NCBI GenBank assembly: GCA_963556495.2
Contig: OY747716.1
Coordinates: 49,812,818 to 49,876,817, forward strand
Direction of reading: 5' to 3'
From: Valencia hispanica
Taxonomy: Eukaryota > Chordata > Actinopteri > Cyprinodontiformes > Valenciidae
DNA length: 64,000 nt
The translations under genes and the position numbers were made by a program. The notes below the pieces were generated by a model. That model was not told the origin of the DNA. It was given only the letters and a program-made list of their open reading frames with translations, and did not search any database. Positions 25,041-36,700 of the stretch are shown here, piece by piece. Every line of letters starts with the position of its first letter. The first letter of the stretch is position 1.

Positions 25041-26641
25041 AAACACAATCCCATACCATGATACTCCCCAGAACACGAATGAAGCCACAGGTTCCGGTTG
25101 TTATGCTTCAGGATTTCCAGATTTCCAGTTGTTCTGGCTTTAACCTGGTAAAGGTGAACATTTCACTCTGATGTTTGAGGCTCTGGATGAAGAGTCAGGA
25201 TCTAACACCAGCCCCCCATCTGAAGCTGGGACTGTAGTGTCAGTATTTAGATGGTAGATGTCTACAGCTGAAGATCTTCAATCAGACGTTAGACCCAGCC
25301 GGAACCCAGCAGGCTGAATTAAACTCGGTTTATGAAGCCTGATCTCTCCCTGTCTGAGCGTGCCCAGTGTTTCCAGTGAGGAACACCCAGCAGACCTCAT
25401 TCCACTTGTCTTAAACCAGATCCCAGATCTGTGGTGGACCACTGAGACTGACTGCAGCAAGGAATCTGTGGCAGAAAAACCTAAACTGCCTTCATTATGT
25501 CCTCGGTTAACTTTCCCTCCGGTCTGATTTACTCCCCAGGCTGCAGAAGAATGTCTGCAGATCCTCAGCAGTTATTTTAATCGCCGAATAAAACGCAAAT
25601 TAGGCCCAACTGGGTTTTATTTTAACCCACAGAAAGCCGTCTCAGGTCAGCAGGACCTGATTTGAGGTGAGTGGTTTGGCCGTGAAACTTCCCAGCATGC
25701 AGCTTGATTTACGGCCTTCTGCTGAAAACACGCTCTGTGTTTAAAAGCTCGTCTGAGGCACTGATGAGGTTTCAGCTGGGAGTTCTTATCTCCGCCATGT
25801 CTTCAGCCTCTGGTTTCCAGATCAGTGGAACCAGACCACAAAATGCCTGCTGGTTTTCCCTGGAAGACGTCGGAACGGTTCGTCACCAAAGCTCCGTCTC
25901 CATTTAGCAGCTAATTATTCACTAGTAATCCCAGAGAAATGGTACAACTGTAACTCACTGCTTCTCAGACCATTTAGGCCGACACTTCGGAAAGAAAAAC
26001 ATCTTCCAACCGACCCAGGGTCATGTTTAAGTTTTATAAAAGAGAAAAAAGAAATCAAGCTTGAACAACAAGATAAACACCTGCTTTTTATCATTTGCCT
26101 GTTTTATTTTCTTTTTTAAATAAAAAAGCAATAAAATATGATTCGTAGTTTCATTAAACCATTAGCCATTAATAATTAAGAATGGAAATAAAGCTAAGTA
26201 TTTCAATGTGTCATTTTCAAGTTCTTTATTTTGAGCAGGCAGAACCAGAAGCCGAAATGTGAAGCGAAGGTTATTTAATAATGAAAATCAGGATTATTGG
26301 AGGAACAAGGAGAAGCTGACGGATGGTCCAACAGAACGACAACCAGAAGCTTGAATATTGCAGCAGGGGTGGGAAATGACAAAGAACCAGATTAGCTGAT
26401 CAGAGGAGATGTGGAACAGCTGCAGCTGGGAGAAAGCAGGAGGACTGAGGGAGGGAGACTAACCAACATGGAGGGAGCAGAACAAACAAAAAGTGTCTTC
26501 AAACCATAGGAAAAAAGCCTGACAATAAAGTTGTGCAACAATAAAAACTGTTATCATTAACTAGGAATAATGGGTAATTATTAATAAACTGGTGATTTAG
26601 GTCCAAATTACTAAGTTGGTACACCACCTGATTTATCAGGA

Positions 26642-26693
<52 letters not shown>

Positions 26694-27105
26694 GCCAAAT
26701 ATTTCAGTCTTGGTTGTTGTTTATGAACACCTGCCTGATAAGGCGGAGGTATTAAAATAATAATAGATGGAGAAGTTCAGCACTCCTCGAACAGCAAGTT
26801 ACTGCACATGTATATGGAATAATATCAAACAACGACAAAAATAAACTCAAACTTCATTAATGACTAAATTAATCTTCAATTATTGATCATGTTTATTAAT
26901 GAAACAAACATTTCTGCATGCCTGTTGCATAACAATAATCTGGGAAAATAGATCCAAACGTAAAAGGAACAGACCATCATGATCAACTTCAGAACTAAAC
27001 ACGAAGAAATGATCACCAGTGCTACTGGCTGAACTGGTTTCTGATGATCCGAGACGCCCTCAGGCCCGGTTCTGTCCTCCACAGACCCAACAGGACCTCA
27101 GGGTT
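25041..27105. other. Non-coding stretch
   Basis: No gene recognised. It is increasingly AT-rich from 25900 to 26900. Confidence 0.5.
26642..26693. repeat. (AAT)n microsatellite
   Basis: About 17 AAT triplets. Confidence 0.97.
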
Positions 27106-27109
27106 CGTT

Positions 27110-27290
27110 AGAGAGAAACCGACTGAACTTCTATAGCGCTTTTTTAGTCATACTGACCACTCAAAGCGCTTTACACACATCCATACACGGCAACCTGGGG
27201 TTAAGTGCCTTGCCCAGGGGCTCATTGACACGTGACGGGAGGAAGCTGGAGTTGAACTTACGACCCTCCGATTGCAAAACAACTAATCTT
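27110..27290. repeat. Dispersed teleost repeat (AGCGCTTT type)
   Basis: It contains CTTCTATAGCGCTTTT, CAAAGCGCTTTACAC, TTAAGTGCCTTGCCCAGG and GAGTTGAACTTACGACC, successive landmarks of a repeat I know as very common in fish genomes. No coding capacity. A shorter relative is at 32548-32620. Confidence 0.6.
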
Positions 27291-27418
27291 AAATTCATTT
27301 AGAAGAAATGTACTCTTTTTTTTCTTTTATCAATAATGATCCTAATAAACCATGTTTAATTGTTTAACACAACATTACAAGATTTTACGACTGCACTTAG
27401 GAAAATGTTATCTGGACA

Positions 27419-27491
27419 ACTTCTGTTAACATTTATTGTGATTGTATAAGGCTGCATGCCTTATACAATCACAATAAATGTTAACAGAAGT
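27419..27491. repeat. Perfect 34-bp inverted repeat, 5-nt loop
   Basis: Arms 27419-27452 and 27458-27491 are perfectly complementary, separated by TGCAT. A smaller imperfect palindrome (ACATTAC...GTAATGT, 27492-27509) follows at once. The surroundings are AT-rich. It could extrude as a cruciform or fold as a long RNA hairpin, or be the remnant of a palindromic MITE. Confidence 0.95.
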
Positions 27492-27593
27492 ACATTACTT
27501 AGGTAATGTGTATATAATATCCAATATAATACACTTAAACTTACGTTTGTAGTCTGAGGTATGATGCAATAATAATCTGATTTTAACAGGTTT

Positions 27594-27608
27594 GGGGGGG
27601 GGGGGGGT
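27594..27608. repeat. Poly-G tract
   Basis: About 14 consecutive G residues. Confidence 0.95.
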
Positions 27609-27864
27609 TCTTCCCTATACAATTTATTTTCTACATTTTAAAAATAATATTAAATGTAAATCCAATGTGCAACATCGCGCCAGCAACATGAGTAACATCC
27701 TCTCTGTCCTTGCTATAGTAATGTTTAAACATGCCTTTAAAATGAGATTTTCCACAAAAACACAAATAAAGTGCATGAAAAATACAACTCACCACAATGC
27801 AGCTGGGTGGCTGTTTCATTGTAACAGACCGTAAATCATTCGGTTATCTTGTGGTTTTGTTTCC

Positions 27865-28320
27865 AACCTCAGCAATCCCTCATACTGAGCAAGCATGTAG
27901 CGACAGTGGAGAGGAACAACTCCCCTTTAACAGGAAGAAACCTCCAACAGAACCAGGCTCAGTAGGAGCGGCCATCTGCCACGACCGTCTGGGGGTTTGA
28001 GAAGACAGAGCAGAAACACAGAAGGAACAGAAGATCTGATATAAGAGAACTTTCTATGTTACAGAAAGTAAAAAGTTGATAACAGGACACAGTGGATGTT
28101 CAGTTACTGAGAGGATCATCCCAGTCGATGCCCCCCGTCCAACAGGGCATTGCAGCCAAGCAGGATACCAGACCAGGTATATCTTCTATGGAGAGAAAAA
28201 CACTGAGAGAAAACAACGTTAACAGTCGAAATAACAGCAAATAATACAACTGGAGAGTAGTAGGAGAGAAAAGTAGCAGAGTGAAGAAAATTGGTCAGTC
28301 TGTCCTCCAGCAGGTCGATT
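27865..28320. repeat. Dispersed teleost repeat (unclassified)
   Basis: It contains CATACTGAGCAAGCATGTAG, CCCCTTTAACAGGAAGAAAC, GCGGCCATCTGCCACGACCG and ATACCAGACCAGGTA. I recognise this order as a dispersed repeat common in fish, class unknown to me. The outer boundaries are approximate. Confidence 0.5.
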
Positions 28321-28494
28321 CACAACAGATGTTTCATCTCAAGTCAACCTACAAGAAAAGTCCTTTTAATACAATAATTCCAATCAGTATAAATATAAAT
28401 CTATGTGAAAAGCTCTTGTTTTATAGAGTTTCAGATTCTTTTTAAATTAATAAGGAAAAAGTTTCTCATATTCTTTTTTCCTTGCTGACCTGCC

Positions 28495-28562
28495 AGACGT
28501 GTTTCTGGACTGTAGGAGGATGCTGGAGTACCCAGAGAGAACCCACGCATGCTCTGGGAGAA
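28495..28562 (-). repeat. Fragment of SINE-like dispersed repeat
   Basis: GGACTGTAGGAGGATGCTGG, AGTACCCAGAGAGAACCCAC and GCATGCTCTGGGAGAAC are the inverse complement of landmarks in the copy at 29945-30065, so two fragments of one family lie about 1.4 kb apart in opposite orientation. Confidence 0.55.
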
Positions 28563-31423
28563 CAGCTAAAAAACTGATTAATAAGAAACATAATAATCAT
28601 GGATAAACTGTGAAGATTTGTATTTTCTATTATACAAAACCTTACATTTAGTTTATTAAACTGGAATCAATAACTTTATGACTGGATTTAGTTTCTCCTC
28701 CACAGTGAACAAAATATGATTTAAACATCAGCTTTTTTTCTTCTTAAAGAATATGTATTTAATATTTGTGTAAATTAATTTGGTAACAAAGTATTAAAGA
28801 TAAAAATGAGTATTTTTTTGGATGAATTTGGTTCTGGTTGTGTTGAATTTAATTTATTGTAATTGTTAAATAATCAGATGTAGAGATTTTAGTGGTTGAT
28901 CCGCCTCAGCTGCTCCGTCTTCAGACGACGATGATCCTCTCATATTTATCTGATTTCTGCTGCAGCTTTCTGGTTTCTTCTCTCAGATTCGGATCAAATG
29001 AACTCATTACCCAGCAGCCTCCAGGGCTCCTCTCAGTAATAAACCCAGAACCATTAAATCCATGTTTTTCAGCCTCAGACGTTCTTTCACAACGTCAAAC
29101 TGTTCTCCATATGAAGAGCCGTGATTGGTCCTCACAGAGGTAGACGTCTCCGTCAGTGTGTGTCGGTTCTTTAATTTCCTGGCCCGATATCGTTTTACGC
29201 CGCCGCCTCGTCACAATAGGGTTATAGGCGGTTTAATAAAGCGTGAGGAAATGACTCCTCAGACAGTTAAACACCAGGAGGGTCGACTCCTGGTGTTTTC
29301 ACATGCAGGAAGAGAAAGCTGAATTATTGCCTCCGTCTGACTGAATCCTGACTTTTAAAATGCATCTTTACACCTTAGGACTTCTCTTAATCCAGCTAAG
29401 GCACCCAGATGATGCAGTTAAACCGAATTTCTCTGCATGTAAAGCTCAACACAGCTTAGTCGAGCTATTAGCAGCCAGGCCACTCCCCCTTCTGGAGGTG
29501 ATGAGACGAGGGAAGCTTGAATAACACCGAGTGTAACAGAACCAAACAGAACCGTAGTTACTAAACGTTCTGTGCTGCAGCGTTGTTGTCCATTTCTTCC
29601 CTCTTCGTTCATATCCTGCTTTTACTCCGTCTGCTTCACTGCTTCCACCATCTGTGTGACTCTGGGCCAACCAGAAAAATGCCAACGTGAAAGGACGCAT
29701 GTCGCCACCTAGTGGCGCGGAGTGGAACACACTTCATGCAATGGTTCGATTTTCTGAGTGACATCCCATAAACTGGGATAAAGGCTCCCATTCTAGATGC
29801 GCATGTAAACACACTGACTGATATAAAGTCTATTTATTGTTAAGCCAGAATCTCTAAATAACTTGTTCATGTTGCATCTTATTAATACGTTTCTGTAAAT
29901 TCAGACGTATTGCTGTAGAACCTGACCTGTACTGCAGGCTGTTAGTAGCACCGGTGCCTTGCAACAAGAAGTTCCTGGGTTTGAATCTTGGAGTCTTCCA
30001 GCATGGAGTTGGCATGTTCTCCCTGTGCATGTGTAAGTTCTCTCCAGGTACTCTGGCTTCCTGTGCACAGTTAGAATTATATCATTTTGAACCATCTCCA
30101 GATATTCTTTGTTCTGCAGATCCGTCAACTGAACCTGCTGCCAGATCTTCCTCTAGCTCCTCTTCATCTCCTCACAGGTGGCTGACTGGAGAAATGTCGC
30201 CTCCGATCCAGGTTCCTCTCTCCTCCGGCCCAAACAGAACCCTAATCCTGGTTAAGTTTGGACACTGGCCCTCGAGGACCCCTGACCCGAAATTTTCTCA
30301 CCTTAATGTTTCCTCAGACTTGTTCTGTTCTGGACTTTACTGCTGAACCTGAGGACAGAAACGTGAGGTCTACCCCCGCTTTCCACCCGACGCGTACGTG
30401 GCACGTAGCGTTTACCAAGCGTAATACACAACCGTGTCCACCGGACGCGAAGCGGCGCGATTCAGACACGTTGTGTCGCCGCCCTCTCCTACATTTACGA
30501 GGCGGGTCTATTTTTTTACGCTCTACGTTTCTAAAACACATCAAGATCAGCAGCTTAGATCGGACCAGACAGGAAATCAGACACAGGAGCAGTGTAAAAA
30601 AAACAAAAAACAGAAATTTAGAAATAAAAGACACCTGCAGATTTCTGATTGTTTAACTATGAAGGAACAGAACAAAACATCGCTACCTGGGACACCAGGG
30701 TTGAAGTCAATCGGTTTAATTTGTTGGTTTTTATCACGGATGATGAGAATTTTATCCTTGAGGTGGAGAATCAACCAGTTCATCTGATTTTATCAGGACA
30801 GCATGAAAAAGGAGACATGGACACAAATATCTGCAGTTTGGGGAGATGGTGAGTTTATGCTACTTACTAACATAGAATTACTTTTTTTTACGTTATACTT
30901 CTGATGGAAAGTAACGGTTAGACCTCTGGTCAGAGCTGAAGCCTGTAGCTGAGTCTGAAGGCCGGTGTGAGCGCTGCTCGGAGGAATCACACGTTAACAG
31001 AACGCCGCTCTGCAGAGACAGAGAGATGACCAGGAGGTGTGAAGGTCTTCATCATCTCCTCAGAACCTTCCTGTCCAGGTAATTATATCCGTCTGTCCAT
31101 CATATCACAGGAAAACGTTTGAGTCCTGGAAGCTGAAGTGAAGAAGAAGCATCAGCTTGTAGGAACTGGTTTCCAGTTAGCTGGCAGCATTATCCGGATC
31201 GGTCCCAGTTTGGTGCAGGAAAGGGCCGGTTCTCTTCTTCTGCTGCTGCAGATAAATCAGAAATATAATAATTCAGACTCAGCTTCATGTGGGACTGAGA
31301 ACCACAGGTTCAGTTGTGGGAAAATAATACTATCTGTGATCAGTCGTCTGTTCCTGATGGAACCGGGTTCCATATGAATAATGGAGAACCGTTTACCGAC
31401 ACCACCTGGGTTCTGGTTAAAAA
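28563..31423. other. Non-coding stretch
   Basis: Apart from the SINE-like fragment at 29945-30065, no gene is recognised. Around 30365-30530 there is a locally CpG-rich segment (CGACGCGTACGTGGCACG and similar) of unknown origin. Confidence 0.5.
29945..30065 (+). repeat. SINE-like dispersed repeat with tRNA B-box-like motif
   Basis: Landmarks in order are GTAGCACCGGTGCCTTGC, GTTCCTGGGTTTGAATC (resembling a pol III B box), GGCATGTTCTCCCTGTGC and TACTCTGGCTTCCTG. This is a family I know from fish genomes. The copy is diverged and incomplete. Confidence 0.55.
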
Positions 31424-31486
31424 ATGATACAGGAGGAGGAGGAGGAGGAGGAGGAGGAAGAGGAGGAGGAGGAGGACGAGGAGGAG

Positions 31487-31521
<35 letters not shown>

Positions 31522-31542
31522 GGTGGAGGAGGAAGAGGAGGT

Positions 31543-31575
<33 letters not shown>

Positions 31576-31627
31576 GGAGGTGGAGGAGGAGGACGAGGAG
31601 GAGGAGGAGGAGGAGGAGGAGGACGAG

Positions 31628-31662
<35 letters not shown>

Positions 31663-31714
31663 GGTGGAGGAGGAAGAGGAAGAGGAGGAGGAGGAGGAGG
31701 AGGACGAGGAGGAG

Positions 31715-31749
<35 letters not shown>

Positions 31750-31788
31750 GGTGGAGGAGGAAGAGGAGGTGGAGGAGGAAGAGGAGGT

Positions 31789-31821
<33 letters not shown>

Positions 31822-31905
31822 GGAGGAGGAGGAGGAGGAGGAGGAGGAGGAGGAGGAGGAGGAGGAGGAGGAGGAGGAAGAGGAGGTGGAGGAGGAAGAG
31901 GAGGT

Positions 31906-31938
<33 letters not shown>

Positions 31939-31990
31939 GGAGGTGGAGGAGGAGGACGAGGAGGAGGAGGAGGAGGAGGAGGAGGACGAG

Positions 31991-32025
<35 letters not shown>

Positions 32026-32071
32026 GGTGGAGGAGGAAGAGGAGGAGGAGGAGGAGGAGGACGAGGAGGAG

Positions 32072-32106
<35 letters not shown>

Positions 32107-32109
32107 GGT

Positions 32110-32142
<33 letters not shown>

Positions 32143-32145
32143 GGT

Positions 32146-32178
<33 letters not shown>

Positions 32179-32233
32179 GGAGGAGGAGGAGGAGGAGGAG
32201 GAGGAGGAGGAGGAGGAGGAGGAGGAGGAGGAG

Positions 32234-32273
<40 letters not shown>

Positions 32274-32275
32274 TG
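31424..32275. repeat. Polypurine (GGA)n array, 850 bp
   Basis: Almost pure GGA triplets with GAA, GTGGA and GACGA interruptions. The GTGGA/GACGA block near 31581 recurs near 31944 (offset 363), so there is higher-order duplication. The + strand is nearly all purine. The open frames (poly-Gly/Arg, poly-Glu, poly-Pro) are artefacts. Confidence 0.97.
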
Positions 32276-34376
32276 AATGTGCGGAGCTGGTTCTGCTGTC
32301 AGTGCAGAACATGTGGAACCTTGAAACAGACCCGGTACCATTGGGAATAACTCACTGGATCTCAGGTCCATCATCCTGAACTTAGGAGGATCTCCATCCT
32401 GCCCTGGATCAATGGTGCTGGTTGGTGGTGGCGGTGTCATGATGTGGGATATTTTCTGGGCCCAGTTTGGACTTGTTGCTTCATGCTCAGTCTGCCTGAG
32501 TGGAGCATCCTCTGATCATTGGAGCGAACTAATCTGGAGCCGTTCCAGGGTTGAGTGCCTTGCTCAGGGGCATTCTGACATGAGGCAGGAGGAAGCTGGA
32601 ATCAACCGACATCTTTGGGACAACAAAGATCAGATCATCTCCAGCTGCTTTCATGACCAGCGAGTTCTCTGACCTGCTCTGGTGTCTCTGACATGGAGAA
32701 CCGGGCCGGTTCTGAGGGCAAAAGAGGGTCCGGTACTGATAAAGTGTTCCTAATAAAGTGGACAAAGGGAGGGAAGCGATTTATCCAGGAAACGATAGAA
32801 ATGGAGGTAAAAACTGTTTCCTGTGACTCTTTCAGGATTATCTGGGATGTTTTCTCCACCTGGACTCTCCTGGTTCTGGTTCTGGTTCTGGTTGGACATT
32901 CTTGAGGCTGTGTCTCTGTCAGGTTGGGTCTTTAGAGGAAAGTTTTCAGGACGTCGGCTGGGATGAACTCGGTGACCCGCGGCGCGTTCCTGCAGTCGCC
33001 TCTGGACCAATCAGAGCCGGGCGCCGGTGACTCACCTGCAGAGGATCATTACCGCGGCGGATGATAATGATGGACCTTCAGCCGAGTCATCACCACGGTG
33101 ACGAGACAGAGTCACACACACACTGACGTCAAACAGCTTTAATGAGCTTCTATTGTGGCGGCCGGCTTCACAGAGTCACAGGGTTCATGTCTTCATCTCA
33201 TTCACTCCATCATCTCTGAACTCTCTTCATTTCCTGCTGCTGCGCCGAACCTTCGGCTCCGAATCCGTTAATAAGCGTCGGAATCGCTCCGATCTGGATT
33301 AGCCTCGTCAGGCTGAATGCAGAACCAGACTCCGCGTCCGTATTGTGTGAGACGGGAGGAGGAGGAGGAGCGTCCTCTGTGCTTCCGGGTGTTTGGGGGA
33401 AGAACGCCCTCCCTCCAAACGGACACCTCCTCCGTCAGGGAGCTGAAGGAATGAGGACCGGATCCAACCCTCCGATGATCCTCTGATTCCTGCTGTGTCC
33501 GGATCCTGAAGGGAAAGTCTGAGCGATGAGAACGAAGAGAAAACATCGGTTCTCCCAGATCCAATAAACTTCCATATCAGAACTCAGGTTTCATTCATTC
33601 ATTGATCTAAAGCGAGTCTGTGTGAGAAAGTATTCCCCCCCTCAGCCTGATGAGTCTCTAACACGGAGTGACCAACCGTGTTCACCTGCTGTCCTGTTCA
33701 CAGATGGATGAAAACGTTCCGGGTTTATTCTTACTCTGCCATCTGACGTCCTCCCCGAGCTGCTGCCTAGTGGATGGATGGTTCTGATCCGACAGCAGGC
33801 GGCTCAACATGTGTTGATATGTAAGAAAAGATGCAAAGATCCAGTAGATTCTCTGTGTTTTATGCTTTATTGCTATTTTTACTTGATCCCCTAATCATGT
33901 AAAGCACCTTGAATCACCTTGTTATAGAAAGTGTGATATACAGATAAAATGGTCTTGGATCCACATGGGAACAGAAACTATATCAGGTTGTGCAACGTCA
34001 GAGTTCATCTATGAATCGACCGAGGAGGATGAAGACAGGAGGATTCACTTTTTTATTGTCTTTTTGTGACGGCTGCTTTTTACCTTTATTGTTACATTGA
34101 ACAGAAAATAGTTCTTGTTTTTTCAGTATATTTTTCTGATTTTTGTTTAATTTTTGTCCAGTATGGCTTAAAAAGTGAGCTGTGATTGTTACTGGCACAT
34201 TTTCTAATTCAGAAGAGAAATTATTTCTATCAATATTTAATTTCCATAGATTTTTAAGGTCCTTTTTGTACTCAGATTTAACAAAATGGTCAGAATGCAT
34301 GTTTTAAATGTGTTCAAATCAAAAGTTTTGGCCCAGAGCTGAACGTGTTTCAGGACTATGTTACACAATCTATTAT
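32276..34376. other. Non-coding stretch with small repeat fragments
   Basis: It includes a fragment of the AGCGCTTT-family repeat (32548-32620), a short (GGTTCT)n at about 32872-32897, and a locally CpG-rich stretch with CCAATCAGAGCCGGGCGCC (about 32960-33060). No gene is recognised. Confidence 0.45.
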
Positions 34377-34384
34377 ACAGAAAG

Positions 34385-34706
34385 CAGGCCTGGGCGATAA
34401 ATCGATTTGATCAATTCATCAAATTTTCTGTTTATGAAGATTTCATTTTTTGGATAAAATGTCACCAATGCACTCCAAGGGTTTCAGTCGTTCAAAGTGA
34501 TGTGAAGTTCTACCTTCATGTTTTACAGCGTGCGTTTATTTGGACTTTGAATTCAGGTGAACTCCCAGAAAGGTTGATTAGAATAAAAGCAAGTTTTAAA
34601 AATATTTTCTGTTGTTTTAAGTTTCTTTTCAGGAATAGAAAGGGAAAAAAAATGAAATCAATCAAAAATCGGAGATCTGATTTTTAAGCCACATCGCCCA
34701 GCCCTA
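34385..34706. mobile_element. hAT-type MITE, 322 bp
   Basis: The ends are CAGGCCTGGGCGAT and ATCGCCCAGCCCTA, inverted copies with two mismatches. It is flanked by an 8-bp direct repeat with one mismatch (ACAGAAAG at 34377, ATAGAAAG at 34707), which fits hAT insertion. There is no transposase, so it is non-autonomous. The inner AAATCGATTTGAT and AAATCGGAGATCTGATTTTT also pair roughly. Confidence 0.75.
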
Positions 34707-35384
34707 ATAGAAAGTGTTTCACTAGACAGTGATGCTCATGTTGCTACTTGGTTCTGTGGTTCTGTACTGTCTCTGCTCTAGGATCCAGTCTGAAGCTCAA
34801 ATATCAGCAGAGAGAAGAAGAAGTGGAGAGTTTCTGGGGTTCCCCTCCTCTGCAGGGAAACAGCGATTCAGTCTCAGAGACGCTAAATTTCATCTGAGTC
34901 TCCAACAGAGATACACAGAAAACCTTCAACTCCCCCCAGGGTCTTATGTAAGGATTAGCAGACATGAACGCGTGTGTGAGGTGGAGGTTTTACGACTTCT
35001 TACATTGACATTTAAAAGGGCCGCTGTCTGCAGAAAGGTTGGAGGAGAACCGAGGGAGGAAGAAGACGAGGGAAATGTTCTCACCATCAATCATGAATGC
35101 AGACAGTTGAACATCTACAGCAGAGATGAACAGAACCACCACAGAAATTCACACATTGGTCCAAATCTTTTGCTGCTAATGAATATTTCTACAGCTGAGG
35201 AGCTGTTCTGTAAATGGAGAGGAAAGAAAACCAGGGATCCAGTTCCAGCTAACAGAGCAGGTACAGAGATTTAAGTATCTGGGGATAGAGACTGACGCAC
35301 ATGAACGAAGCTCTCAGGAGGCTGATCAGATCTTAAATGTTTATTGAAGATGGTGAAGAGGAGGGCGAGATCTGGAGCCAGGAA
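34707..35384. other. Unassigned stretch with possible LINE scrap
   Basis: A 181-codon open frame (34729-35274, + strand) has no recognisable domain and I do not call it a gene. At about 35255-35292 the translation VQRFKYLGIETD resembles the post-RT FKYLG motif of LINEs, a possible short retrotransposon fragment. Confidence 0.3.
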
Positions 35385-36700
35385 CTGCTGGGGACCAAGA
35401 ACTGGTGGGGACCCGGAACTGGTGGGGACCAGGAACTGGTGGGGAGCTGGAAATGCTGGGAACCCGGAACTGGTGGGGACCAGGAACTGGTGGGGACCAG
35501 GAACTGGTGGGGAGCTGGAAATGCTGGGAACCCGGAACTGCTGGGGACCTGGAACTGCTGGGGACCAAGAACTGCTGGGGACCAGGAACTGCTGGGGACC
35601 AGGAACTGCTGGGGACCCGGAACTGGTGGTGAGCTGGAAATGCTGGGAACCCGGAACTGGTGGGGACCCGGAACTGCTGGGGACCAAGAACTGCTGGGGA
35701 CCAGGAACTGCTGGGGACCCGGAACTGGTGGTGAGCTGGAAATGCTGGGAACCCGGAACTGGTGGGGACCCGGAACTGCTGGGGACCCGGAACTGGTGGG
35801 GACCCGGAACTGCTGGGGACCCGGAACTGGTGGGGACCAGGAACTGGTGGGGACCAAGAACTGCTGGGGACCAAAAACTGCTGGGGACCCGGAACTGGTG
35901 GGGACCAGGAACTGCTGGGGACCTGGAACTGCTGGGGACCAAGAACTGCTGGGGACCAAGAACTGCTGGGGACCAAGAACTGCTGGGAACCCGGAACTGG
36001 TGGGGAGCAGGAACTGGTGGGGAGCAGGAACTGGTGGGGAGCTGGAAATGCTGGGAACCCGGAACTGCTGGGGACCCGGAACTGGTGGGGACCAGGAACT
36101 GGTGGGGAGCTGGAAATGCTGGGAACCCGGAACTGCTGGGGACCCGGAACTGGTGGGGACCAGGAACTGCTGGGGACCAAGAACTGCTGGGGACCAGGAA
36201 CTGGTGGGGAGCTGGAAATGCTGGGGACCAGGAACTGCTGGGGACCAAGAACTGCTGGGAACCCGGAACTGGTGGGGAGCTGGAACTGCAGGGGACCTGG
36301 AACTGCTGGGGACCCGGAACTGGTGGGGAGCTGGAAATGCTGGGAACCCGGAACTGCTGGGGACCAAGAACTGCTGGGAACCCGGAACTGGTGGGGACCA
36401 GGAACTGCTGGGAACCCGGAACTGCTGGGGACCAAGAACTGCTGGGAACCCGGAAATGCTGGGAACCCGGAACTGCTGGGGACCTGGAACTGCTGGGGAC
36501 CTGGAACTGCTGGGGACCAGGAACTGCTGGGGACCAAGAACTGCTGGGAACCCGGAACTGGTGGGGAGCTGGAACTGCAGGGGACCAGGAACTGCAGGGG
36601 ACCAGGAACTGCCAGGGACCCGGAACTGCAGGGGACCAGGAACTGCTGGGGACCTGGAACTGCTGGGGACCTGGAACTGCTGGGGACTGGGAACACTGGA
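35385..36700. repeat. Minisatellite, 17-bp GGAACTGCTGGGGACCA unit
   Basis: About 1.3 kb of 17-mers (GGAACTGCTGGGGACCA, GGAACTGGTGGGGACCC and a GGAGCTGGAAATGCTGGG variant). The variant block GAGCTGGAAATGCTGGGAA recurs irregularly, showing higher-order shuffling. Because three units make 51 bp, all three frames on a strand cycle through the same 17-residue peptide and stay open for up to 540 codons. This is an artefact. Confidence 0.96.

Noticed and set aside
29945..30065. tRNA gene
   Set aside because: Only a B-box-like GGTTTGAATC is present with no cloverleaf. It matches a dispersed SINE-like repeat.
31257..32440. Long poly-Pro, poly-Gly and poly-Glu frames
   Set aside because: They come from the (GGA)n polypurine array.
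34729..35274. 181-codon plus-strand frame with a hydrophobic start
   Set aside because: No domain, no codon-structure support and no neighbouring exon; possibly part LINE debris.
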